Part shown: piece by piece, positions 35,060-42,748 of the stretch
Layout of the letters: every line of letters begins with the position of its first letter
Numbering within the stretch: position 1 is the stretch's first letter
NCBI RefSeq assembly: GCF_030687145.1
Contig: NZ_CP117460.1
Span: forward strand, 2,790,001-2,854,000
Direction: 5' to 3'
From: Pseudomonas sp. FP1742
GTDB taxonomy: Bacteria; Pseudomonadota; Gammaproteobacteria; Pseudomonadales; Pseudomonadaceae
DNA length: 64,000 nt
The notes under the pieces: generated by a model
What the model was told of the DNA's origin: nothing
Database searches by the model: none
The model's input: the letters and a program-made list of their open reading frames with translations, nothing else
Position numbers and translations under genes: made by a program

Positions 35060-37195
35060 ATGCTCATCGGCAGTTATTCCCTTACGCTGGTTTTCATATC
35101 GCTCTGTGTGGCGATACTGGCTTCTTATACCGCGCTTGATCTCACCGGGCGCATCGCCACGGCCAAGGGCCGAGCGGTGCATTTATGGACAGCGGGCGGC
35201 GCTTTTGCGATGGGCATTGGCGTGTGGTCGATGCATTTCATCGGCATGCTCGCTTTCAAATTGCCAATCGACCTTGGCTACGATGCCACCCTCACGGCGC
35301 TGTCGCTGTTGATCGCGGTCCTGTCTTGCGGTTTTGCCCTGTGGCTGGTCAGCCAGCCACGTTTGCCGGTCTGGCAACTGGGGTTCGGTGCGCTGATCAT
35401 GGGGGCCGGCATCAGTGCCATGCATTACACCGGCATGGCCGCCATGCGCATGCAGCCGGGCATCGATTACGATCCGACTCTGTTCGGCGCGTCGCTGCTG
35501 ATCGCTGTCGGCGCGTCGGGCGCGGCATTATGGATCGCGTTCCGCCTGCGTCAGCACACGCCGTATGTTCGCCTGTTCCGTGGCGGTGCAGCCGTCATCA
35601 TGGGCATTGCCATCGTCGGCATGCACTACACCGGCATGGCTGCGGCGCGTTTTGCCGACGGCAGTTTCTGTGGCGCGGCCGGCAGTGGGTTGAAGGGCGA
35701 TGGCCTGGACAATCTGGTGCTGATCACCACCCTGGCGGTGTTGAGCATTGCCTTGCTGACCTCGATCCTCGATGCACGCCTGGAGGCTCGCACCGCGGAT
35801 TTGGCCCACTCGCTGACCGAGGCCAATCGCGAACTCACCCAACTGGCGCTGCACGACACCCTGACCGGTTTGCCGAACCGGGTGTTGCTGGCCGATCGCA
35901 TCGATCAGGCGATGTCGAGGGTGCAGGAGCAGGGCGGCTTTTTCGCGTTGATGTTCATTGATCTGGACGGCTTCAAACCGGTCAACGATGCTTTCGGGCA
36001 CCACATGGGCGACCAGTTGCTGCGTGAAGTCGGCCTGCGACTGCGCGAGGATCTGCGCAGCCAGGACACCCTGGCGCGGATCGGCGGAGATGAGTTTGTG
36101 TTGCTGGTGCAACTGGGCGAGCCGAACGACGCGCTGAACCTGGCGGAGCGTCAGGTCAGGCAGATCGCACGCTCGTTCCGGGTCGCCGAGCATGACCTGC
36201 ACATTTCCGCGAGCGTCGGCATTGCACTCTATCCGGGCAACGGCCAGACCGCCGAAGAATTGCTGATGAATGCCGACGCCGCGATGTACCACGCCAAAGG
36301 CGCGGGGAAAAACGGCCATCGCTTCTTCGACGCCTCGATGAACAGCAACGCGCGTAAACAGCTGCAATTGCTGCAAGACCTGCGCAATGCCGTCGATCAG
36401 CAGCAGTTCAGGCTTTATTACCAGCCAAAATTCGACGCCGGTCATGGCCGTCCGGTGGGTGCCGAGGCGTTGTTGCGCTGGGAGCACCCGACCCAGGGCA
36501 TGTTGCTGCCGGACAGTTTCATCGATCTGGCGGAAAAAACCGGGCTGATCATTCCGATTGGCGAGTGGGTGCTCAACGAAGCCTGCCGTCAGATGCGCGA
36601 GTGGTATGTGCTCGGTTATACCGACTGGCGCATCGCGGTGAACCTCTCGGCCTTGCAGTTCTGCCACGCGGGGCTGGTGCAGAGCGTTGCCAAGGCCCTG
36701 GCCGCCCATCATCTGCCGGCCAACAGCCTGACCCTCGAAATCACCGAAACCACCGCCATGAGCGACGCCGATGCGAGCATGACAGTGCTGCAGGAACTGT
36801 CGGAAATGGGTGTCGACCTGTCTATCGATGACTTTGGCACCGGCTATTCGAGCTTGATGTACCTCAAGCGCCTGCCGGCCAATGAGCTGAAGATCGACCG
36901 GGGGTTCGTCCGCGATCTGGAGCACGACAGCGATGACGCGGCGATTGTCTCGGCCATCGTCGCCCTCGGCCAGGCGCTGGGTTTGCGGATCGTGGCCGAA
37001 GGGGTGGAGACCGGTGTCCAGCAGGACTTCCTGACCCAGCTGGGCTGCGACTCGCTGCAGGGTTACCTGCTCGGGCATCCGCTGCCGGCCGATCGCTTCA
37101 TGGTCGACATACACCGAGCGGAACAGGTTGGGGACGTCGTACCTGTAGCAGCTGCCGAGCCCGCGAGGCTGCGTTCGGCGGCGAAGCCGTCGTAA
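35060..37195 (+). CDS. mucR: MHYT-GGDEF-EAL cyclic-di-GMP enzyme (MucR-like)
   Basis: The product is about 711 residues. The N-terminal MHYT sensor has seven helices and three diagnostic motifs (SMHFIGML, AMHYTGMAAM, GMHYTGMAAA), thought to bind metal and sense O2 or NO. The GGDEF domain has an intact active site (RIGGDEFVLL), and the EAL domain an intact signature (GAEALLRWEHP, TLEITETTAM, DDFGTGYSSL). Both synthesis and hydrolysis of c-di-GMP are therefore possible. The architecture and N-terminus MLIGSYS fit P. aeruginosa MucR (alginate regulation), with NbdA the alternative. The last 17 or so codons are encoded by the left arm of an inverted repeat, so the C-terminal tail is probably not native. 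Confidence 0.85.
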   Translation: MLIGSYSLTLVFISLCVAILASYTALDLTGRIATAKGRAVHLWTAGGAFAMGIGVWSMHFIGMLAFKLPIDLGYDATLTALSLLIAVLSCGFALWLVSQPRLPVWQLGFGALIMGAGISAMHYTGMAAMRMQPGIDYDPTLFGASLLIAVGASGAALWIAFRLRQHTPYVRLFRGGAAVIMGIAIVGMHYTGMAAARFADGSFCGAAGSGLKGDGLDNLVLITTLAVLSIALLTSILDARLEARTADLAHSLTEANRELTQLALHDTLTGLPNRVLLADRIDQAMSRVQEQGGFFALMFIDLDGFKPVNDAFGHHMGDQLLREVGLRLREDLRSQDTLARIGGDEFVLLVQLGEPNDALNLAERQVRQIARSFRVAEHDLHISASVGIALYPGNGQTAEELLMNADAAMYHAKGAGKNGHRFFDASMNSNARKQLQLLQDLRNAVDQQQFRLYYQPKFDAGHGRPVGAEALLRWEHPTQGMLLPDSFIDLAEKTGLIIPIGEWVLNEACRQMREWYVLGYTDWRIAVNLSALQFCHAGLVQSVAKALAAHHLPANSLTLEITETTAMSDADASMTVLQELSEMGVDLSIDDFGTGYSSLMYLKRLPANELKIDRGFVRDLEHDSDDAAIVSAIVALGQALGLRIVAEGVETGVQQDFLTQLGCDSLQGYLLGHPLPADRFMVDIHRAEQVGDVVPVAAAEPARLRSAAKPS

Positions 37196-37290
37196 ACCCT
37201 ACATGCAAGGTTGTACCGACACACCGCGATAGCCCATTTCACGACGGCTTCGCCGCCGAACGCAGCCTCGCAGGCTCGGCAGCTGCTACA
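37144..37290. repeat. 50-bp-arm inverted repeat overlapping the 3' end of the mucR-like gene
   Basis: The left arm 37144-37193 and right arm 37241-37290 are complementary at 49 of 50 positions, with a 47-base centre. The left arm starts TGTAGCAGCTGCCGAGC and ends GCGAAGCCGTCGT. The final T of the left arm forms the TAA stop of the upstream gene. Confidence 0.9.
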
Positions 37291-37388
37291 AGATGTACCA
37301 TGCCCCTTGATGTGGACCCATGCAAAACCGCGCAATGGCGGTTATTCTTGGCCCCGACTGCTTACGCTTGGAACGGGGGAACGCCAGC

Positions 37389-38135
37389 ATGGATAAAGTC
37401 ATCGTCATCACCGGCGGCAGCCGCGGAATCGGTGCCGCCACGGCCCTGTTGGCCGCCGAGCAGGGTTATCGGATCTGTATCAACTATCAGTCTGACGAGC
37501 AGGCGGCGCACAGTGTGCTGGAGCAAGTCCGCGCACTCGGCGCCCAAGCCATCGCCGTGCGCGCCGACGTCAGCATCGAAGACGAAGTGATCGCACTGTT
37601 TCACCGCGTGGACACCGAATTGGGTCGGGTTACCGCGCTGGTGAACAACGCCGGCACCGTCGGGCAAAAGTCGCGGATCGACGAAATGTCGGAATTCCGC
37701 ATTCTGAAAATCCTCAAGACCAACGTCCTGGCGCCGATTCTCTGCGCCAAACACGCGATTTTGCGCATGTCGCCCAAACACGGCGGGCAGGGCGGCAGCA
37801 TCGTCAACGTCTCCTCGGTCGCCTCGCGTTTGGGCTCACCCAACGAGTACGTGGATTACGCAGCGTCCAAAGGGGCGCTGGACAGCTTCACCATCGGTCT
37901 GTCCAAGGAAGTGGCGGGCGAGGGGATTCGCGTCAATGCCGTGCGTCCGGGTTACATCTACACCGATTTCCATGCATTGAGCGGCGATCCGGATCGGGTC
38001 AGCAAACTTGAGTCGGCGATTCCGATGGCCCGTGGTGGGCGGCCGGATGAAGTGGCGGAGGCGATTGTGTGGTTGTTGTCGGATAAGGCTTCTTATGCGA
38101 CAGGGACTTTCGTCGACCTGGGTGGTGGGCGTTAA
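37389..38135 (+). CDS. SDR-family oxidoreductase
   Basis: This 248-residue classical short-chain dehydrogenase/reductase has the nucleotide-binding loop VITGGSRGIGAATALLA (NADP-type with basic context), NNAG (VNNAGTVGQK), the catalytic Ser in NVSSVASRLGS, Tyr/Lys in YVDYAASKGALD, and the C-terminal PGYIYTDFHA and VDLGGGR. The start ATG 37389 follows GGGGGA. It resembles sugar or glucose-1-dehydrogenase-like SDRs, but the substrate is unknown. It stands alone between two repeats. Confidence 0.9.
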   Translation: MDKVIVITGGSRGIGAATALLAAEQGYRICINYQSDEQAAHSVLEQVRALGAQAIAVRADVSIEDEVIALFHRVDTELGRVTALVNNAGTVGQKSRIDEMSEFRILKILKTNVLAPILCAKHAILRMSPKHGGQGGSIVNVSSVASRLGSPNEYVDYAASKGALDSFTIGLSKEVAGEGIRVNAVRPGYIYTDFHALSGDPDRVSKLESAIPMARGGRPDEVAEAIVWLLSDKASYATGTFVDLGGGR

Positions 38136-38160
38136 CCCTTGGATTTGCTTTGTCTGTTCT

Positions 38161-38230
38161 GGCCTCTTCGCGGGCAAGCCATGTGACCAACACCGTTCAT
38201 TGTGGGAGCGGGCTTGCCCGCGAAGAGGCC
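38161..38230. repeat. single REP with 20-bp inverted arms
   Basis: GGCCTCTTCGCGGGCAAGCC at 38161-38180 is exactly complementary to 38211-38230. The right half carries the REP core TGTGGGAGCGGGCTTGCCCG. It lies between the convergent SDR and mpaR genes. Confidence 0.85.
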
Positions 38231-38251
38231 GGTACCGGCAACATCAAACCC

Positions 38252-39661
38252 TCAGAACGACCGCACAATCCGCCCCAACGTCTCCATCGCCTTCTCCGAA
38301 TCCTCGGTCCACGGGCTGCCGTAATTCAACCGAATACAATTTCTGAACCGCTGGGTCGGTGAAAAAATCGGCCCCGGGGCGATGCTGATCCCTTGCGCCA
38401 ATGCCATCTGGAACAATTTCAATGAATCCATCTGCGGCGGCAGTTCCAGCCACAGGAAGTAACCGCCGGCCGGTTGACTGACGCGGGTCTGGGCCGGGAA
38501 GTAGCGGGCGATGGCGGCGAGCATGGCACTTTGCTGTTCTTCCAGGGCGTAGCGCAGTTTGCGCAGGTGCCGGTCGTAGCCGCCGTGTTGCAGATAATCG
38601 GCGATCGCCGCCTGGGCAGGCATCGAGGCGCACAACGAGGTCATGAGTTTCAGCCGTTCGATTTTCTGCGCATAGCGCCCGGCGGCGACCCAGCCGATGC
38701 GGTAGCCGGGGGCCAGGCTCTTGGCGAACGAACCGCAGTGCATCACCAACCCTTCGGTGTCGAAGGCCTTGGCCGGTTTCGGCGCCTGTTGGCCGTAATA
38801 GAGCTCGGCGTAGACGTCGTCTTCGATCAGCGGCACCTGATGGCTGCGCAACAGCTCCACCAACTCCTGCTTCTTCGCCTCGGGCATGGTCGCGCCCATG
38901 GGGTTCTGGAAACTGGTCATGCACCAGCAGGCCTTGATCGGGTGCCGTTCCAGGGTTTGGGCGAGCACGCCGAGGTCGATACCGTCTCGCGGGTGGACGG
39001 GGATTTCCACGGCTTTGAGCTTCAGCCGTTCCAGCACTTGCAGGCTGGCGTAAAACGCCGGGGCTTCGATGGCCACCAGGTCGCCAGGTTCGGTGACGGC
39101 TTGCAGGCACAGGTTCAGCGCTTCCAGCGCGCCGTTGGTGATCAGCAGTTCTTCCATCGGCAGCATCAGCCCGCCAACCATGTAGCGCAGGGCGATTTGT
39201 CGACGCAGTTGCGGGTTGCCCGGCGACATGTCGGTGACCACCATGCGCGGGTCCATCTCCCGGGCGGCACTGGCCAGCGAGCGGGACAAGCGCTGCAGCG
39301 GGAACAGCGTGGGGCTGGGGAAGGCCGAGCCGAAGGGCACGGTGGTCGGGTCCTTGATCGAGTCCAGCACCGAGAACACCAGTTCGCTGACATCGACTTC
39401 GGTGGACTCGTTGACCTGGCTGCTGATCACCGGCTCCGAGAACGGGCTTGGCGCATGCGTATTGACGAAGTAGCCGGAACGCGGCCGGGCGCGGATCAGA
39501 CCGCGGCGTTCGAGCAGGTAATAGGCCTGGAACACCGTGGACGGACTGACGCCGTAAGTCTGGCTGGCGTAGCGCACCGACGGCACCCGATGACCGGGGC
39601 CCAGGACGCCGGAGCGGATCAGTTCAGCGATGTCGTCGGCGAATTTTTCGTAGCGTTTCAT
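38252..39661 (-). CDS. mpaR: MocR-type GntR/aminotransferase regulator MpaR
   Basis: This 469-residue MocR protein has a GntR winged helix at about 1-70 (YEKFADDIAELIRSGVLGPG, VSPSTVFQAYYLLERRGLI) and a fold-type-I aminotransferase domain at about 100-469 with the PLP lysine in CGSFAKSLAPGYRIGW. The start MKRYEK at 39661 matches my memory of PA4132 (MpaR, 469 aa), which in P. aeruginosa lies between ccoG2 and ccoN4 and is needed for cyanide induction of that cluster. Here it is downstream of ccoG on the same strand, with a repeat in the 189-base gap. It is the best candidate regulator for the shared element upstream of ccoN4 and ccoG. Confidence 0.83.
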   Translation of the reverse strand: MKRYEKFADDIAELIRSGVLGPGHRVPSVRYASQTYGVSPSTVFQAYYLLERRGLIRARPRSGYFVNTHAPSPFSEPVISSQVNESTEVDVSELVFSVLDSIKDPTTVPFGSAFPSPTLFPLQRLSRSLASAAREMDPRMVVTDMSPGNPQLRRQIALRYMVGGLMLPMEELLITNGALEALNLCLQAVTEPGDLVAIEAPAFYASLQVLERLKLKAVEIPVHPRDGIDLGVLAQTLERHPIKACWCMTSFQNPMGATMPEAKKQELVELLRSHQVPLIEDDVYAELYYGQQAPKPAKAFDTEGLVMHCGSFAKSLAPGYRIGWVAAGRYAQKIERLKLMTSLCASMPAQAAIADYLQHGGYDRHLRKLRYALEEQQSAMLAAIARYFPAQTRVSQPAGGYFLWLELPPQMDSLKLFQMALAQGISIAPGPIFSPTQRFRNCIRLNYGSPWTEDSEKAMETLGRIVRSF

Positions 39662-39690
39662 CGAGTGCCCGGTTAGTGAATTGTGCATTT

Positions 39691-39825
39691 TGTGGCGAGG
39701 GGGCTTGTCGGAACGCCGCATCGCCCGTTCGGCTGCGCAGCAGTCGTAAAACCAGACTGCTCGATATATCTGAATAATGTAGGGGGCCGCTTCGCGACCC
39801 AACGGGGGCAAGCCCCCTCGCCACA
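39691..39825. repeat. long inverted repeat, GTGGCGAGGGGGCTTG family
   Basis: The arms TGTGGCGAGGGGGCTTG and CAAGCCCCCTCGCCACA surround a 100-base centre with GGGGGCCGCTTCGCGACCCAACG. It lies in the mpaR-ccoG intergenic gap, over the region upstream of mpaR. Confidence 0.88.
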
Positions 39826-39850
39826 GGACAAAGGATTGCAGTTTAAAGGC

Positions 39851-41281
39851 TCAACGGTTCATCGGCGCAACAAACCGGCTCTTGGCCACGCTATAGATGC
39901 CCGGTTCATCGCTGTCGACAATCTTGAAAGCGATCGCCTGTGAGCTGCTGTTCGGTCGTTCCATGGTCATCGCCACCGATACCGGTACATCGACGATCTC
40001 GCCGGGGGCCAGGCTCAGTTCGGTCTTGCCTTGCAGCTGGAAGCCGTCGCCATCGACCAGCGTCAGACGGTAATCCTGACGTTGCTGGGTCTTGTTGATG
40101 ACCTTCAGGCTGTAGATGTTTTCGATCTGGCCTTCACTGTTCTCGCGGAACAGGCCACGGTCCTTGCTCACGTCCAGCGATACCATCGGCCGCTCCACCA
40201 GCGCCAGGGCGAGGGCGCCGATCATCACCAGCAGCACTGCGGTGTAACCGATCAGGCGCGGGCGCAGCAGGTGGGTCTTGCCTCCCTGCAATTGATGCTC
40301 CGAGGTGTAGCTGATCAGCCCACGGGCGTAGCCCATTTTGTCCATGATCGAATCGCAGGCGTCGATGCACGCGGCGCAACCGATGCATTCCATCTGCAAG
40401 CCGTCGCGGATGTCGATGCCGGTCGGGCAGACCTGCACACACACCTGACAGTCGATGCAATCACCCAGTCCGACCTCGGCGGGTTTCACCTCACGCTTGC
40501 GCGGGCCACGGTTTTCGCCACGGGCCACGTCGTAGGAAATGGTCAGGGTGTCCTTGTCGAACATCACGCTCTGGAACCGCGCATACGGGCACATGTGCAT
40601 GCACACGGCTTCACGCAGCCAGCCGGCATTGATGTAAGTGGCACCGGTGAAAAAAAGCACCCAGAACAGGCTGACACCGCCGATTTGCAAGGTCAGCAGT
40701 TCTTCGGCCAGGGGCCGGATCGGTGTGAAGTAGCCGACAAAGGTCAGGCCGGTGAGCAGGCTGATCGCCAGCCACAAGGTATGTTTGGCCGAGCGGCGGA
40801 GCAGTTTGTTCAGGCCCCAGGGCGCGGCTTGCAGCTTGATCCGCTGGTTGCGCTCGCCTTCGGTGATCTTCTCGCACCACATGAAGATCCAGGTCCAGGA
40901 GCTCTGCGGGCAGGTGTAACCGCACCAGACCCGGCCGGCAAAAACGGTGATCGCAAACAGGCCGAACGCGGCGATGATCAGCAGCGCCGACAGCAGGATG
41001 AAATCCTGGGGCCAGAAGGTCGCGCCGAAGATATGGAATTTGCTTTCGGACAGGTCCCAGAGCACCGCCTGGCGGCCGCCCCAATTCAGCCACACCGTGC
41101 CGAAGAACAGCAGAAACAGAAACCCCGCGCCACTCATGCGAAGGGTGCGGAACAGGCCGGTGAAGCTGCGTGTGTGGATCAGGTTGTCGCTGGACTTGGC
41201 CTTCATCTTTGGACGCGAAGGCTCATTGCTTTTTATAAATGAGGCAGGTTCAACGGTTCGGACGGGGATTCTATCGCTCAT
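39851..41281 (-). CDS. ccoG: cytochrome c oxidase accessory protein CcoG
   Basis: This 476-residue membrane ferredoxin-like protein has about five helices, an early cysteine motif in GRVWCGYTCPQSSWTW and two 4Fe-4S clusters (CIDCQVCVQVCP and CIGCAACIDACDSIM). A C-terminal Ig-like FixG domain follows (LYSLKVINKTQQRQDYRLTL). CcoG/RdxA/FixG proteins are implicated in reducing copper for cbb3 oxidase assembly. MSDRIPVRTV at 41281 is preferred over an ATG 24 bases upstream because of family length. This copy is not beside ccoNOPQ but pairs with mpaR as PA4131-PA4132 do in P. aeruginosa. The bipartite element lies 60 bases upstream. Confidence 0.92.
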   Translation of the reverse strand: MSDRIPVRTVEPASFIKSNEPSRPKMKAKSSDNLIHTRSFTGLFRTLRMSGAGFLFLLFFGTVWLNWGGRQAVLWDLSESKFHIFGATFWPQDFILLSALLIIAAFGLFAITVFAGRVWCGYTCPQSSWTWIFMWCEKITEGERNQRIKLQAAPWGLNKLLRRSAKHTLWLAISLLTGLTFVGYFTPIRPLAEELLTLQIGGVSLFWVLFFTGATYINAGWLREAVCMHMCPYARFQSVMFDKDTLTISYDVARGENRGPRKREVKPAEVGLGDCIDCQVCVQVCPTGIDIRDGLQMECIGCAACIDACDSIMDKMGYARGLISYTSEHQLQGGKTHLLRPRLIGYTAVLLVMIGALALALVERPMVSLDVSKDRGLFRENSEGQIENIYSLKVINKTQQRQDYRLTLVDGDGFQLQGKTELSLAPGEIVDVPVSVAMTMERPNSSSQAIAFKIVDSDEPGIYSVAKSRFVAPMNR

Positions 41282-41341
41282 GGTCTTTCGCTCATCAGCC
41301 TCCATCAGGCCTGAGCACTATGACCGGCGATCTGTTTGCAT

Positions 41342-41379
41342 AACAGACTCAGCTAACGCAATAAAAAGCGGATCAGATG
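41342..41379 (-). promoter_or_regulatory. bipartite element upstream of ccoG shared with ccoN4
   Basis: On the ccoG strand it reads CATCTGATCCG, 16 bases, CTGAGTCTGTT. It matches the ccoN4 element (14175-14212) at 21 of 22 block positions with equal spacing and orientation, while the surrounding bases differ. The position 60-98 bases before the ATG fits an activator or operator site. Confidence 0.6.
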
Positions 41380-41476
41380 AGGTGCCGACACCCGCCTGCG
41401 ACAACTTGATGCACCCGTGGCGGCGGGCCGCAAGCGCCTATGCCAAGCGCGGGTGGGGTGGGTTGATGCGGGTCAG

Positions 41477-41710
41477 TCAAATCACCGAATCACTGTCCGT
41501 GGCCTTCAAATGCCGGCGACCGTCCACGGCGCCTGCTACGGTCAATCCGTCGGCTTCTGCTTCGGTGATGTAGAAGCGCTGGCCGTCGAGGTCCACTGCC
41601 GACATGGATTTCTCCTCGTCGGTGATGATGGTGACATCGGGGCAAAGACGAATTTCTTCGCCGTTTTCGGTGATGAAGAAGCAGGTGTGATTTTCGATGC
41701 GCACGGTCAT
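41477..41710 (-). CDS. DUF3203-like small protein
   Basis: This 77-residue soluble protein has AAAGGA 7 bases before the ATG at 41710. It carries the pattern CFFITENGEEIRLCPDVTII, VDLDGQRFYITEAEADGLTV and GAVDGRRHLK, which I associate with the Pseudomonas-specific DUF3203 family. No catalytic motif and no membrane segment are visible. It stands alone between ccoG and the mgtC-like pseudogene. Function unknown. Confidence 0.75.
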   Translation of the reverse strand: MTVRIENHTCFFITENGEEIRLCPDVTIITDEEKSMSAVDLDGQRFYITEAEADGLTVAGAVDGRRHLKATDSDSVI

Positions 41711-41847
41711 GGAGCAATCCTTTTTCTGCGGGTTCTTAAGGGTTAGGGCGCATTCGCCGGTCATCGTTCTGCGCAACCGATTAATGGTGGGTGGGGTCCA
41801 TCGTCTAGAGGGGGCCGTTTTTCCGTTCAAATGATAGGGAGCGCACG

Positions 41848-42347
41848 ATGGACGCTTGGTGGCACGAGGTTTGGGTGACGCTGCAAGCGGAATTCGCCGA
41901 TGTCGGCGACGCCTCGCAACTGACGCGCATTACGGTGCGATTGCTGATGGCCGCCTTGCTGGGCGGCCTTCTCGGTTTCGAGCGTGAGCAAAAGGGCAAG
42001 GCTGCCGGGGTTCGTACTCATATGCTGGTCGCGTTGGGCGCGGCGCTGTTTGTGCTGGTGCCGCAGATGTCGGGGCTCAGGCCGATGCCATGAGCCGGGT
42101 GGTACAGGGGGTAATCGCCGGCATCGGTTTTCTCGGCGCCGGGACTATCCTGAAGAACACCGATGGCAATGAGGGCCACGTCAAAGGCCTGACCACCGCC
42201 GCCGGGTTGTGGATGACAGCCGCCATCGGCGTTTCGGCCGGGCTGGGCCGCGAGGCGACGGCGGTGCTCAGTACATTGCTGGCGTTGGTGATCCTCGGTG
42301 TGATGCCGGTCATCGTGCGTCAGCTGGAAAAAGATCGAAACCCGTAG
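41848..42347 (+). pseudogene. MgtC/SapB-family membrane protein, frameshifted
   Basis: Two consecutive frames together encode an MgtC/SapB-type protein of about 165 residues. The 5' part ends in MLVALGAALFVLVPQMSG and then runs into a TGA at 42091; the 3' part resumes as ADAMSRVVQGVIAGIGFLGAGTIL and ends at 42347. The shift lies in the run GGGG at 42072-42075: one extra G would read S-G-A-Q-A-D-A-M-S-R and restore the family sequence. The conserved helices, VRTHMLVA and GFLGAG motifs are otherwise intact, so the lesion is recent, a phase switch, or a sequencing error. Confidence 0.8.
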
Positions 42348-42355
42348 GGGCGCGC

Positions 42356-42520
42356 TCACGGATTCACAATCACTGGTGATTGCGGAGTCTGCGGTTCCTC
42401 GCGGGGCGGCGGAGTGGTTCCGGGCGGCTCTTGCTCGGGTACCGGGCCTGGCTCGGTGGGCGGGATTGTCGGCTCATCAATGTTCGGATCGGGTGTCTCG
42501 GCCGGGATTGGAATGCTCAT
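42356..42520 (-). CDS. small Pro/Glu-rich protein (54 aa)
   Basis: A 54-codon frame starts MSIPIPAETPDPNIDEPTIP and ends TPQSPVIVNP; about a third of residues are proline. GGAG lies 8 bases before the ATG. It has no signal peptide or helix and should be disordered. I recall near-identical short Pro-rich proteins in other Pseudomonas genomes, which supports it being a real gene, but no function is known. It converges with the mgtC-like pseudogene, its stop 8 bases beyond. Confidence 0.65.
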   Translation of the reverse strand: MSIPIPAETPDPNIDEPTIPPTEPGPVPEQEPPGTTPPPREEPQTPQSPVIVNP

Positions 42521-42748
42521 GGATAAGGCTCCAGTGGCAGATGGCGTGAGTCGTGCTTAAGTTGGTTGACCCGTGCCTGGCGGATTTGATTCCCCGAAAG
42601 ACTTGGCAAATCCCTGTGAACTTTGCCGACGCCTGTGGCTCGGAACTTATGTGAGTTCATGCCGGTGCGTTCATGTCGGGGCAGACTGCTTCGTGTGAAT
42701 GATGACCAGGCACAAGAGCGTCCTTGGGGCGTAAAGGAGAGATGCTCG

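Noticed and set aside
42090..42347. Independent small membrane protein starting at 42090
   Set aside because: Its ATG corresponds to an internal Met of the MgtC/SapB family and its sequence continues the upstream frame, so it is the 3' half of a frameshifted gene.
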